From positions 12,314,896 to 12,378,895 of the forward strand of contig CM029367.1 in assembly GCA_017165825.1 (NCBI GenBank): a DNA stretch of 64,000 nt, written 5' to 3'. Both the position numbers and the translations under genes were made by a program. This document shows positions 23,901 through 38,900 of this stretch, in pieces. Below the pieces are notes generated by a model. That model was not told the origin of the DNA and made no database searches. It saw only the letters and a program-made list of their open reading frames with translations. Source of the DNA: Hepsetus odoe. Taxonomy: Eukaryota; Chordata; Actinopteri; Characiformes; Hepsetidae. Positions within the stretch are counted from its first letter, which is position 1. Each line of letters opens with the position of its first letter.

Positions 23901-26900
23901 TTCTCTTCAGGACCTGTAAGAGGAAAAACAAAACCCTAAAGATATTTTAGGTCACACTTATGTAGAAATATAGAAAATTTGAAAAGCTTCAAAGAACTTT
24001 CGAGAACCAAAAATGGAATGTTTTTCCCTTTTTTTCAGGATCTTGCAGCAGCAAAATGAAGACCTGCGGCGACGTCTTTCTCAGACTACCCACAAAATGG
24101 AGGCCATGGAGACAGAGTTTGAGACAAATCGCCACTACATGCAAGCAGAGATGGGCCGAACTAGAGATGATCTGGAGAAGATGAGAGACAAGTTCCGAAG
24201 GTTAGTCTTGCCTACTTAAATATTTTGCCTCTCACCCTATAGTAAAGCTCATTTTTGCTATTGTCTCTGTCGTGTTAGCACACATCTAGCCATTGTATAA
24301 ATGGGATACTCACCAGCACTGGGTTTAGTACTACTTAAGGCAGTTTAGGTGACATTTTGGACTGGTGAAACATGCACATGCATTCTTTACTTGTGTTGTT
24401 GAGGAGACTGTAGCTATCTGCTGAACTGCTTGCTAGAATTGTGGTCTGAGGAAGGCCATGATTGGTTCGGTTGGACCTGGTCGTTTAAGTATTTGTTAGT
24501 CGTTGTCTCTGTCTGGGGTACTCTTGATTTTTCTCCCTTCCGAAAGAGGGAGGGGTAACAGACATCCTTCCTCTACATCTATTTTTAATGGCTATGTTCA
24601 GATAGAGCAAATTAATTAATCTTATTCAGTGGAATTTCGCTGGGTGCTTCCGTTACTTCAGTACAGCTGACCTGGGGCTGTAGTGTGTTAGTCTAAGGCT
24701 AGAGAGGGAGAGGGAGGACAGAACTGGCATGTGAAGCAATGTGGGCACTGGCATGCAAGCCATGGAGCTCAGTAGGAGGAAAACAATTAGTTAACAAAGG
24801 TCAACAAAGTTGTTTATTGGAAACTGAGTTGTGCAAAACTGTCACAGTATTGGGATATGTAAGGCTCACCCTTACACAGCGCAAAATGCACTTCAAGCAG
24901 AACACGCTGTTGGTTACTTCTGCTATTCTATTCTGTTCAATTCTATTATTGTAATTTCATCTTCATCCGTTTTGTCATGACTGAGAGATAGTCCATGAGA
25001 TCTTTATTTCTTTATAGTAACTGTTTTTATAAGTCCCAGAATTCACACCTATATTATTTCAATCATTCACCATGGTTAAGCCTCCTCATGGGTTAGTTTA
25101 AACTTTTTATATTATCTCCCAGATGATACAGATACTGTTACAGCTTTCGGTAATAGAAAGGCTAGAGATGTGTAAATTATAGATATAGCTTTATATCTTG
25201 TTTCCTTGTTGAAGTATTTAAATTCTAACTTGGTCACCTCTACTTTGGTTCTACTGCACCCTTACCACTCCACTTTCCTCTCTTTCGTTTACACTCATTT
25301 ATTCTGTTTTTGTCCTATTCACTTTCTTTCCTCTACTCTTCTCTCTAGAGCATATCTCCACCTCTACAGATTCTCCTCAAGTGGTCTGAGGAAGGGCATG
25401 ATTGGTCTGTTTGGACCTGGTTGTATAAGTATTTGTTAGTCATTGTCTCTTTCCCTTTGCTACAGATCACAATATCATCAACAAACATCATCATCCACAG
25501 GGATTCCTCTCTATCATTGTCCGTCAGCCTGTACATTACTATTGCAAACAAGAATGGGCTCAGCACTGATCCTTGATGTAATCCCACCTCTACATTAAAT
25601 GCATCCGTCACTCCTACTTCAGATCTCCCCACCTCTTACAGATCCTGTACTTCTCTCTAGGCACCCTGTCAAATGCTTTCTCCAAGTCTACAAAGGCACG
25701 ATGCAACTCTTACTGACCTATTCTATACTTCTCCATCAACACCACCTGTGCAAACATTGTATCTGATATTGGTCGTTTGATTTATTTATTTATTTATATA
25801 TATATATATTTTTTAAATATTTAGGGAAGGACGCTCCCTTGGTTGAAACAGCACTTTAGGTTGTATTCATTGTTTGCCCCGTTTACCATATTTCCTTATC
25901 AAATGCAATGACTAACCCCTTAGCCTTTTAGAATTTGCCTTGCCTGTGTGGTTAAGTTCTAATGCTTGATGCATTGTAATACTTAAATGATGAACCTGGT
26001 AATTTTATCAGATTGCGGTGCATTACAGCAGAGAAATTCAGAGATATTATTAACTGAATCAAGTGTGTTTGATCTGGAAAATTAAACTGTGCTGGCGACT
26101 CCTGGACTAAATGTTAAAATCTTGTGAAGCAGATAATTGCAATGTCAGTGACAAGGGGAAAGGAACCAAGGAACACAGTTTTTATTAGTTGATTAATTGA
26201 ATAATTGTCTGGTAATAGGTGCTTAAGTGATAATTGCGGTTAGTCACAGCCCTGTGGTAATTTTATGCCACCACAATAATAAGAATGAAGTCTTGTGAAA
26301 TTTCATCCAACTTTAAATGGTGTGAGAAACCATCAGTTCCTATCAGTCTTTAGATCTCATGAATGTGGGAGATTTTCCTTTAAGGACAGTCCTGTCCTTA
26401 CCTCACTCAGGCTGTCCCTTGCAGTCAGGCTGTCGGAGCACATTGGGCCAAAGGGCTGCCAGACCATTCCTCTTTCTCAGTATTTATTTAGAATCCTTAC
26501 CTTTGGAGACATTAATGTGATTTTTATTTTTTTTATTTTTATAGCGGCGAATAGTGAAAGTGACAAGTTGTCATTGTGAGTACACAACACTAAGTCAACC
26601 CCAATGAGATGCAGCCTCTGCATTTAACCCATACACACCAAGCAGTGGGGGCGGCTATTTAAAGTGCTAAGGGAGCAGTGATGGGGACAGTATCTTGCTC
26701 AAGGTCACCTCGTGCAACATACTGAGAATTGAGAATTGAACCCACGACCTTCCGATGCTGGGGCCAGCTCTCTAACCACTTATTTATTACTTGTTTTTGG
26801 AGGGAGTAGACTTTGATCATATTAAGTGATTTTCATTTGTTGGAGTTTGTTTGTTTAGTATTTTGTTTCCCCGTGAAATGTTAAACATTGAGGAGCCTTC

Positions 26901-29900
26901 ATCTTTGACATTTGAGAGTTTCTTACTTTTGAAGGCAATTAGTCAGCAGTTTGGAGGTGCCAAAGGTAAAGTAATTAATTTGCTGATTTAATTGCATATA
27001 TTGAAAGGGCTGCAGAGCTGTTTCTATTTCTTTGTTTTTGTGGATTTAATTAGATCTGGTTGAAGAGTCTATGCTGCAAATATAATAATGAAGTGACACA
27101 TTGATTAGTACACACAGAAAAAAAACCCAAAACCTTAGACTAAACTGCTAGCGTAGGACGATCTATCCTCTGAAAGCAGAATAGAATGACATTTAGTTTC
27201 AACCCAAGGTACATGCATGCAGAACAGTGAGTAAAAATAGGCATTCATTTTAAACAAATAGAATAAGATAAATATATACATTAAAAAAAAACATATATAT
27301 ATATATATATATATACATACACACAAACAGTACTGTGTAAATGTTTAAGGCAGGTGTGGAAAAAATGCTGTAAACAAAGAATGCTTTCAGAAATATAAAT
27401 AATGAATGTTTATTTCTATCAATTTACAAAATGCAACGTGAGCGAACAAAAGAAAAATCTAAATCAAATCAGTATTTGGTGTTTCTAGCTTTTGCCTTCA
27501 AACCAGCATCAGTTCTTCTGGCCCCCACAGAGCCCTGATTTCAACATCATCCAGTGTGTCTGGATTACATGAAGAGACAGAAGGATGTGAGGAAGCCTAC
27601 ATCCACAGAAGATCTGTGGTTAGTTCTCCAAGATGTTTGGAACAACCGACCAGCCGAGTTCCTTCAAAAACTGTGTGCAAGTGTACCTAGAAGAATTGAT
27701 GCTGTTTTGAAGGCAAAGGGTGGTCACACCAAATATTGATTTAATTTAGATTTCTCTTTTGTTCATTCACTGCATTTTGTTGATTGATGAAAATAAATGA
27801 TTAACACTTCCATTTCTGAAAGCATTCTTAGTTTACAGCATTTTTTCTCAGCTGCCTTAAACTTTTGCACAGTACTATATTTGACACGATAAAGAGGAAG
27901 AAGCTCCTTCAATATTGCACTTCAGGATGTTGCACATTTGCTGAAGTGCAGTCTGGAGAATACACATATTTAAGGCGTCTCGATACAAAGTGAACATCTG
28001 TGCATTGTTCTCTAGTCTTGAAATTACAGTTGTTTTATTGTATTTAAATTAGTTCTCCCTTTTTTACTTCTGTATAATTGGACAGAGGAGAGCTTGCCAA
28101 CTTTTTGCTACTTGCAGCCCACACAACTTAAGCTTTTGTGGCCCACTAGATGACTGAACTGTTCTTCTTCCAAGGGCTAGATTTCAGGCTCAAAATTGTA
28201 AACAAAAGTCTGGCTCAATTTGCAGGATTTAGATGCATACTCTAGCGATGGCATTAATTGTTTGGCATCAGAGTTTTATTTGACAGCATGGAGCAGTAGT
28301 TGTTCGTTTTCAGTTGAGCCTAGTGCAAGTCACTCCCTGCTCTATTGTCTTCATTTCAATTTGAGCATGGTATTCTGGGTTTCAGATCATTCTAGTAATA
28401 ATCACAGTAATATTATGTGAAATATTTAGATTACATTTATATATTGAAACTAAATATATTTGTATAAAATGCTCATGGTGACACCACTAGCCACATTAGT
28501 GAATAACACTGTCACCTCTCACATGTAGGACTGGAAATTTCATTCTTCATCCATGTAGCAACACCACTGCTTTACCAACTGGTTTTTTTTAGAGCAAAAC
28601 CCCTTCATCTTAAATTTACCTACAGTTGGTAATATTCTGAACAAGAAAATGAACTAAAGACAGTATCTAGTAGTGTTTATTTATTCAGTGCAGGACAATT
28701 CATTATGTAGAATATGTGAGATAACAGTGATCTTCACACTCTGAACGCTTTAATGTGCATTTTATGTGTATTCTTTGCACAGTGTTCTCGAAGAACATTG
28801 CAGTTACATGACCTCCCTTTTCCCCAGGAGTCTGAGCATGATAAGCCTAATGAACAAAACTGAAACCTCCAGTGAATAGACAGATATGAAGCTTTAGGAC
28901 AGGAATAATATTGCTGTCCTGCTGCACACAGGAGATGCTCTCTGCCAGGAATGTAAACAAGACATTATATTAACCTGCTAATACTTCAAATATATGAACG
29001 TAGAGGGATAGAAGGCAAATGATTTGATGGCCGTTTCCAGCAGCATCAGCATATACCTTTTGTATACCTTTTACTGTAACACAGTCCTTGATTATTTCTA
29101 AATGATAATCACTGTGTTTTAGTTCTTACTTTGGTTCAGATGTTGAAAATACTTGGCAACAGTGAAATGAAAAATGGCTCAGTATTAAAATGTATGTTTA
29201 ATCACATGCCCAGCTCTGTTTTAGAGGTTAATCTTACGTTTTGAAGACTGACAACAGGGCGCACTGCCTTAGATGGTTGTACCATTGTATAAGCCAGTAG
29301 GAGACTTTCCCTGTTTTTCTCTGCGTTATAAAAAGGGAAAGGGACTATTTGTCTGCATTCTTTGCATTTTACTCATCCACCCATGTGGAACCGGGGGCAA
29401 TCATATCCATTGCCCAGGGAGCAGTTTTGGGGATAGTACCTTAGGCACCTAGAGGCACCTTGAGGTCGTGGTGTCAAGTACATAATCACCAATTTCCAAT
29501 TGTTTGAGATAAATCAGAAATAAAGTCTACCTTTCTGAATGTTTTTGGAATACGTAGCTCCTTTAAAAATAGTAACAGCCAAAACATTTCATTGTGGTTC
29601 AGGTGTTAATCATCAGAGACGGATTCTGGCACAGAAACCTCATATGACTGCATCTCATATGTCATGTGCTGCATTATAGTGCTTTTCTTTTCCATCAGTT
29701 TGAACTTTCTTTCTGTCTTTAAAAGCCTAGGATAATGTTTTGAGCCTGATCATCCAGCCTTGTTCAATTCTGCTGCATCGCTGGCTTTCTCAGAGCGGAC
29801 CTCGTTGATTGAATTGGTGTCTTTTTCTGCTGCAATCATGCCTGTCTTTATTTCCATTTAGCATGCATCTCCATCTTCTAGGCTCATAGAAGGAAACTGG

Positions 29901-32900
29901 ATCAAATTAGCCAGCGTTCCTCCTATCGTAAATTGGTGACTGCAGCATACTACTCGCTCTATCCCCCCCGCACACAAATCTCAGTGCCATCTTTGTTAAT
30001 AGTGTAATTGGATAACAATTGGTTAATGATTGCATGCCACAGGGTGTGTGTGCTTGTGCATTGCTCAGCGCACACACGTGCGCACATGCTGTCGTGTATT
30101 TTTTGCAACTGAAAAATTTGGTGTTCAGAATTGTTCTAATTTTGATCACCATTTTTATGTACTCATTTCTTTATTCTTTCACCCGAGATGCTTCTGCCCT
30201 TCGTCCTGTATGAGGTGCTCTAATTCACCTTTGCCTTGGGACCATTTAGTTGGACTTTTATAGTAGAATGATTTAGTGACCGTGATCACTCAAAACATTC
30301 TATATTCATCCAGTGCAGGCAGTCAGAGTTGTGTTATATGGTTTGAGCTCAGCACCAGTGGCGCCTGCTTACAAACCTATTCTTCTGTAATTGTAAAATG
30401 GGAGAGAACACCTCCAATGCCCTCCCAACAGTAAAATAACAATGATTATACCTGGTAAGAGGAAATTGTTTATCTAGAGGCTTGGCAAATTTTAAAATGG
30501 AATTGTTACAAAACTTTTTTTTATCCGGGGAGTGAGAGAGTTTCAGATTTACACTTTGGGATTGATTTCTTGAGGTAAGGATCCCTCGGTTCTTTAGCTG
30601 ACATTCAGCCCCATGACATAAATAAGTGGGAAATTATATTTTGTTTTCATTAGAACAGCTTCAGATCATAGATACAGTGTCACATCCTTGCCCAAATCAG
30701 ATTCATGATTCATCACAGAATTTCCCTAATTCAGTCATTTATACTCCATGATTGCTTCATTTTAGCCCCATCATTGTTTTTTTCTGTTCGGGTGTTAGTG
30801 CTGGTTTTTAGTTTGGCTCAATTTTGAAATTGTTTCATACAATCCTAGTAGTATTCGCCATATTTACAAGATTTATATTAAAAAGTTCTTGGCTTCTATT
30901 TACAAAGCATAGATGATGTAGCTTCAGCAAAACTAATTTGGTAAATTGAATAGAGCAAAATTCCTCTCCTAGTATGGGGCTTTAGTTATTCAACCACTCA
31001 AGCCCAGAGACTGGGAGTGCAGTCATGGGTTGTCATTGTTTGTGCATAATGTGACTGAAAACTGGGGCAAGGTTATGTTGGTGGCGTTGCTGCGTGTAAT
31101 GTCGCGTGGTCGATTAGTCAATTAGCCTGCTGGCCTGAGGCTCATGACAGTGTTACAAGTGTTCACGTAGGCATAATCAGATGCCTACTCATTTTTCGCC
31201 ATAGGGGAGTGACCAACTGCGCTTGACTTGATTTACATTCCACAGTCCTCTTCTATCAGGTTTAATCATTTTAGCAACATGGATGGACTCTTTCTTCACT
31301 ATTTGTAGTATCCACATGTAGTATGTCTTATTTGTATTGGGAAGTTGTGAAAAGTTGTCAGAGTGAACTCCTTGGCTACACCACACAGGTCTGAACACAG
31401 TTTAATAAACTTTTTGATGTATTAAAAGCTAAAATTCTAGCCACATTCATTGAAAGCAGAATGATTTCCTGGTCTGTTTCTATGAACCTTACAGTTGTCT
31501 CTCATCTATCCAGTTTGTAGTGAAATGCTCCAATTGGAACACAGTGTGAGAACACTGTGTCTCTGTCCTTCACAAAATGCATGCTAGGAAATGAAATTTA
31601 CAGCTCCTGCGGCTGTGAAAATGTTGTTAGGTGGCTGTGAGAAACTGAGAGGAATGCGAGAAATAATGGATACGTCTTAATATGAATCTGGGGGAAATGT
31701 GTCCCTCTCTCTATCCTCTTTTCATGCCCTTTTCATTTATGTCTGCATCAGACCTCTTATAATCACCTTGAGTGAAAGTACTGTGAGGATAATAACCTTT
31801 TTTTGCTTTGGCTCATAGTGGATTTTTGGTCTTTATATTTTTATGAAAGCTTCCCCTTAGAATGGGCTTCTAAGCATCCCGTACTCAGTCTAGAAGCCTA
31901 CAGGAACATGACTGGATGTGGGGAAAACTCACACATCTGTAAGACAATCTGTCTAGGTTGCGCTCATTACCAATATGCATTAGACATGAACAGGGCCTTG
32001 AATAGGAAAAAAATCATTTTAAATTTTAAGCCTAAGTTTAAATAAAGCATTGAAGTCAGCTAATTACTTGGTCTTATGTCAGTGGTAGAATTCACTTATA
32101 GGTCTTTGTTGTTCCTGTTCTTTTCACTAATGAAAAACAATATTCTCCAGCATGCTTGTTCCAACTTTCTCCAGTGTTGTTGACAGCTCAACAGCTCAGG
32201 ATGGGGCCTTGTCACAGAGCATAGAACATTTCATTTTCATAGAAAACTTACCATTTTCAATAGTATTGAGCTCCAGACTGCTGCTTGATGGCCATGTCAT
32301 TAAACTTATGTGCCTTCTGAGAAGAAAAGCTTTAACACCTATTGCTCTGTAGCAAGATGCATTATCATCCTGAACAATGATTTCATCATCACAAAGCTTC
32401 AGTGGAGTAAGTGTCAAGTCACCGTACACCTGTGTGTCGACTGAAGGAATGATCTTCCCTGGTCTTTCACCTGGAATGCAGCCACAGATCATAAATGAGG
32501 GGGAAATTTTTATTGTTTTCTTTAGGCACTCAAAGCTGTTTTATTAGAGCAGCACCAGACAAAATGTCCAGCATCATGTCGTTGGTCAATAAAGATTTCT
32601 GCTTCATCACGGAATATCACTTACAATCATCCGCACTTCATGATTCCCTTCAACCACTGTAACCTTGTTTTCTTCTATTAGGGTGTTATATTAGCGTTAG
32701 TACTGATTTTTGTTAGGCTTTTTTCCCTTTTAGCCCATTTCTTACAGTTCTGTTACTGGCATGAACTCTTTCTCTTTCATTTCTTTTTCTATAGTAAATT
32801 GCATTATAATTTTATATGCTGACACCTTGTTGCCTGCGGTCTACCTTTTTAGGTTTTTTCTTGTTAAAGCATCATCATTCTACTTATATTCTATTATTTT

Positions 32901-35900
32901 TAATAATAAAATTCTGTCCATTCAGTTTGTAATTAATTTTACACACAGCTGACTAGGACAACCAGAATCTTTTGCTGCATTGCCTGTTAGGTTTTATAAT
33001 AGCTTCCCTGATTCAATTGACAAATCTGGCAGTGTTTTCCTTTCAAGGCAAATCCAGCAGCATGGGAGGGTCTAGAAGTACTCTCCTCCACCTGCAGACT
33101 TATTTGCATTTTTTGACTTGTTTAAACTTGTGTCAGAATTTTGGGAACAAGGTGATTAAATTTTTTGTACATCTAGAATGTTTAGCCATTAAAGAAACAT
33201 AGTTTTCCGGGATTTGTTTATGAAGTAAAAGATGGGTAAATAAGCTAGATCACATTATGATCTAGGGGCAGCCGTGGCCTCGTGGTTAGGGAGTTGGCCA
33301 CAGGATCGGAAGATTGTGAGTTCAAACCCCTTACCAGTAGGTTGCCCTGAGGTACCCTTGAGCAAGGTACCGTCCCCGTCACTGCTCCCTGGGCGCTTTC
33401 AATAGCTTCCCACTGCTGCACGGTGTTTGCATGGGTTAAATGCAGAGGTCCAATTTCGTTGTGACAAGGGTTGTCACTTTCACTTTTTCACTTTCATTTT
33501 GGTTTGAGAGGACTGAAGACTGGTGTTTTGTGCATCTTCTCTTTTTAGTTGAATCTGTATTTATGAATAGTACAACCACCATTTATCACATAATTAAAGT
33601 TTAAGTGGTTTTTTTACAAATGTAAAACATTTTCTTCTGTACCGTGATGTACTCCTGAGTACAGCAGCAATAGGAAGGGTCTGCTGAGCTAGCTCGGTGT
33701 TTTGGCTTGATGACAGGTGGGGGTGGTATGAGTGGGAGGTGAAATATGATGGTGTATGGTGATGTAGCCAAAAATCAAAATACATTTCACAGGCGAGCGA
33801 AAGCCATTACATTTTCATGGAAGATTACAAGACAGTACAAATTTTGTCTTTTATATGGTGTATTGATGCATGTTCCATATGATGAGTGTTGACATTTTGG
33901 TTAACATTTCATGTTAAAATTGAAGTAGCTCCTGAAATTCAGTCAACATATCTCTCTCTTTTTTTTTTCCTCTCTCAGAGACTACAAGATGTAAATAGTA
34001 TGTAAGATTAAGTGGATGTAATGGGACATAATAGAAAAAAACAAATAAACATACATGCATATACATTTATATAATATATAAAATATAAAATATTCAATGC
34101 CTTTCCGCTGGGCATTTTGTGTACAGTTTAATGTTGACTGTAAAACTCTTTACTTAACAGCACGTAAACATTTGGAACTACTTTAAATGCTCTGAAGGAG
34201 TTCAGTTTTGTCCTTGTTTGCAGTATTTTTTTTTTTTTATATATGTGGTGTGTGTTTCTCCACAGACTTCAGAACAGCTACACAGCCTCACAGAGAGCCA
34301 ATCAGGACCTGGAAGAGAAGCTTCATGCTCTGGTAACCTTTTTATTCCCTTTTTTTTTTCTCTTCTTCTACCTTCTTCTTCTTAAGCCACTCTCTCAATT
34401 CACATTGATGAGTGATATGTTTCATTACTTTTGTTTGTGTTGTTTGTCCTAATGAAAATACATTTAATGAGTTTCTAATGAATCCTGTCTTTGTTTCACT
34501 TAATGTCACAGAGATTAGATTACAGTGCTGAAGGTTTAATCCACATTTTAAGCAACATTTCATATGGTGCTCTTTACTCTGAATCCCAGACAGCCTGCTG
34601 CTGTTTGGTGCTACATATTCTTAGGTCAGCCATATCAAGATCTTATCCAACCTTGCCTAAATAGATGATGGCGATTATTTGGGGAAGTCAGTAGTGAAGT
34701 GAAAGTGACGATTTGTCATTGTGAATACACAGCACAGCACACAGTGAACCACAGCAAAATGCTTCTCTGCATTCAATCCGTCACAACAAAGTTGTATAGA
34801 GCAGTAACCAGTCATATCCAGCCCATGTCTGAACAGTGTTGAGGACGGTACCTTACTCAGTGTTATTTTAGGGTTATCTACTAGTCTTGCACTCAAACCC
34901 AGTTAAATCCAATTAACCACTAGGCCACTGTTAGCCCACAGTAGGCAAGCAGTAATCGCTACCCCTGCATTTCCCCTTCTCTGATAATGTAATGTAAAAA
35001 ATTTAAAAACTAAGTAGCCCTGGTTGATAAAACTATGCAAACTGCAATATACACATCAATAACTAAAAGAAAATAATTAGATGGAAAGTTCAATACTTTC
35101 CTTACTTCCCAATAATTTGGCCATTTCCCCCCAGAACACAATGTGAGGAGAGGAATGAAAGTGAGTAGGTCAAAGACAGAATACATGAGTGTGAATGAAA
35201 GGGAGGAAAGTGGAGTGGTTAGGATGCAGGGAGTGGAGGTGACAAAGGTGGAGGAGTTTAAATACTTGGGATCAACAGTTAAGTGTAACGGCGAGTGTGG
35301 AAGAGAGGTGAAGAAGAGAGTGCAGGCAGGTTGGAATGGGTGGAGAAGAGTGGCTGGAGTGATTTGTGACAGACGCGTACCAGCTAGAGTAAAAGGGAAG
35401 GTTTACAGGACAGTAGTGAGACCAGCTATGTTGTATGGGTTGGAGACGGTGGCACTGATGAAAGGACAGGAGGTGGAGCTGGAGGTGTCAGAGTTAAAGA
35501 TGCTGAGATTTTCATTGGGTGTAACGAGGATGGACAGGATTAGAAATGAGTATATTAGAGGGACAGCTCAGGGAAGACGTTTTGGAGACAAAGTTAGAGA
35601 AACGAGGTTGCGTTGGTTTGGACATGTTCAGAGAAGAAACGAGGAATATATTGGGAGGAGGATGTTGAAGATGGAGCTGTCAGGAAAGAAGGAGAAGAGG
35701 AAGACCAAAGAGGAGGTTTATGGATGTGGTGAGAGAGGACATGCAGGTGGTTGGTTTGAAGGAGGAAGATGCAGAGGACCGGAAGAAATGGAGATGGTTG
35801 ATCCGCTGTGGTGACCCCTAAACAGGAGCAGCCGAAAGAAAAAGAAGAAAAGACGCGTGCTTTTAGTATATACAGTTTAAACCCTGTGTAGAGTCATTTT

Positions 35901-38900
35901 CTTTATGCTTTATGCTGTTTGTCTCCCCACAGTCCTCTTGTGATCTACATCAAATTATTTGATTCAAATTTGCTTTCTTAATAAATCTGTGCAGTGATCC
36001 CATTCAAATTTGAACAATAGTATTGCATCCATAGGAAATGATGTGGCTTTCTGAACATTCTCCAAGGAGGGAGGGCTGCTAGCAGTTAAAAATCAGTTTT
36101 GTGAACTTCACTGAAAGATTGGAAACTTACTACCTCACTAATGCATGTTTCTGTTCATGGGTTTAATGTTTGTAATGTTACATGAATTGTTGGCTGGGAA
36201 AATCTGGATATTTTTGGCCCGATTAGCAAACGAACGCTCAATTAATTAGACTAATTGGTGGATTACTTGACCAATTACGAATACCAAAGTATTCAGGGGG
36301 CTGAATAACTCTGTTATTTCAGTCTTTTATTTTGAATAAATTAACAGAACACTCAAAACCTATTTTTGCTTTGTTGTTGTGGTGTTTTGTGTCAGTGAGG
36401 AGACATTGCAGAAATCCTGAAAGGGTCTTTTTATATTTTCTGTGTGATCAATAGTGACAATCTAACGGTATATAATTTTCTTTCTGTAATACAATTGATT
36501 TCACTTTCTTTTCCTCCCTCCCATCCCTAAATAAACACACATCAAGTGTCATGCTTGACTGCTCAGTTTGGTTGGCCAAGCTGATAACATTCTGACAGAT
36601 CAGGAAGAGCTTCTCTAATTGGATGGAGTGCACCCCTGGCATGTTATTCATTAAAGCTTTGAAGGCTTTTCCCCCCTCATAACACACAAGACTGACACAT
36701 CAGATGTTTTGAGGCGGAATAAGAATAAAACATGAAACTGGAGAAACTATTTGGCCACGTCAAACGATGCGGTGCATCTGCATTCTGTTCTTCAAAAGCT
36801 GCCTCTGTCTCCTTTTGTGTTGGACAGCAGTTCCCCATTTCCTCGTGCCAGAACAGGTGATTGATTACCACTTTTGCTTTAATGGTTTTACATCCCATTA
36901 ATGGCAAGGGTGGTTTAAACTGAGTCAGCACAAGCTGCTCCGGTTGTGATGAAGTTCGGTTTGTGATTTAATAAGCAGCTCAGAGCTATTGAATTATTTG
37001 TTAAGCATGCTGTGACGCCAGCATACCTCCACCAAAATATTTATCATGACGGCTAGTATGTATCAGAGGTTTTTGTTTGAGAAAGAACAGGACGTTTAAA
37101 GCCTACATAATTGGGCATCCTTATTCCTTGCAGTTTCATTCAAATGCTAATGTAATCAAGTATCTTTTGAAGTGAAAAGTGGCAGAATGACTCTGAAATC
37201 ACGTTGTTTTTTTGCCTGTTGCTCTAAGGTGGTTGCCAAAAATCACCTCTAGTCAGCATTTGGGCAGATTTTCTTATGATAATGCATTCCTGAAATATAT
37301 GCATAGATTTTATTTGACTTTTAGTTAAGACTAGAAATACAATGATTTTGGATAACAAAAAAAGAAATAAAACAACACTTTCAAGTTTTCCGCATTTTGT
37401 TTTTTCATCCTTAAAATCTTCAAATTTTTTCTCATCAGTTCTTGCACGTTACTGCAAAGACAAGTTTTATAAAACAAATATTATGACAATTAATTAAAAA
37501 GAGGGGAAAAAAGGGAAATCTTTGCCTGAATGCTCAGGATCTCGGTGTGCCAAAAAGGACAACTAGTAAACCAATTGCAGGGTTGTGGTTGCCCTTGCTC
37601 ATGTGGTTGCCCATAGCTCATTGATGCATATGTGGAATAAACACCAGTTGCTGCAACGAATTTGCTGAAAAGGTTGAGGCTAGATATAATAGAAAAATGT
37701 CAAAACACACAGCTGACTGCAGATCAGTCAAAGTCAGACCAGCCAGAAAACAAGTCAGTCGAGACCACTAACCCACAATTTCCTAGCAGAACATTACCCA
37801 GAGCATCAACTGCTACTGCTGGCATGCCTTCTTTATAATTTCATTTTCATCAGTTCGCACTAAAGTAGCTCTTATGTGAAATTAGATCAGTACTAATCAG
37901 AAGATCATCCAGCCATCTTAACAGCCATGAAAACAGACTGTTCTCCTGCTGTTTCATATTTCCCACCCATTGACGGGTGCCAGTGTAACTAAAGCATGTT
38001 ATTCACATCATCTGTCAGTGGTTTTAATGTTGTGGTTTATAATATCTATTATTAAACATATTATAGAAGGAGCTACATCCTTCTTAAAATAACATTTTCG
38101 AAGTATTTCGGTTGAGCATGATTAGAACTCTCATCTCCTGCGGAAAGCTTTGCCCATCACAGTGCAGGTGCCATTCTAGGTAACTTGATGTTGGCAGCTT
38201 GGGTGTTACGTTAGCAGAACAGCACGTCTGTCCCCAGCTTACCTTTTCAGTTGTTCTCAAGACAATCTTGTGGATAATGTGCTGCTTACAGAGGCATCCT
38301 TTTTTTAAAGGCATACTCACCAAGTTTTAATCTAAATGATTGAAAAACGAATTGCTCTTGCTCACACTGTACTCATAATCATATTCTGTTTTCCCCCTAT
38401 TATTGCTTTTTCTTTCTGTCTCTGTCTGTCTCTTTATTTCATATGTCTTTACTCATGCTGCCTTGTGGCTTGGGTTTCTCACCGCCATCGCAACCATCAT
38501 CATCGTCATCATCATCATCGTCATCATCATCATCAGGCTGCTGTCAGTCAAACTTGGATCTATGCAGTTGCGTGATGGGTCTTTCTTTTCTCTTGTACTT
38601 CAGAGCGCATTAGAATAGATCTGTCTTTCTCCAGCCTCCCCTGCCCCACGCTCATCTTATCGCCCTGGATGTGAAAACTTTATTGACGGACCTGTAATGC
38701 AGACCTGTGTAGTGCAGTGGTTGAATTATACAGCGGCATGTATATATGAATCCTCTGTAGGATTTAAGAAGTACATAGATGTTAGAGAGAGATTATTGCG
38801 CATTGCATTTTATGGGAACCACTTTCTGTTTCAACAGTATGAGCCAAGTTAGCAAGACCATATATGTATATATATATACAGTACTGTACTGTGCCAAAGT

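Larger units (their letters stand above)
17960..24038 (+). other. tjap1: tjap1 introns around micro-exon 2
   Basis: The first intron is 17960-19047 (or 16667-19047 with the inner donor); the second is 19077-24038. They include the 48-bp palindrome and one SINE. The block 18480-18720 is rich in ATTA/TAAT and ATTGCAAAT words with no repeat signature. Confidence 0.7.
24201..34265 (+). other. tjap1: tjap1 intron 3 (10 kb)
   Basis: The largest intron. It contains the 70-bp unit pair, a split LINE, SINEs, Tc1-type copy 1 and two Tc1 transposase relics. No extra exon was supported. Confidence 0.8.
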
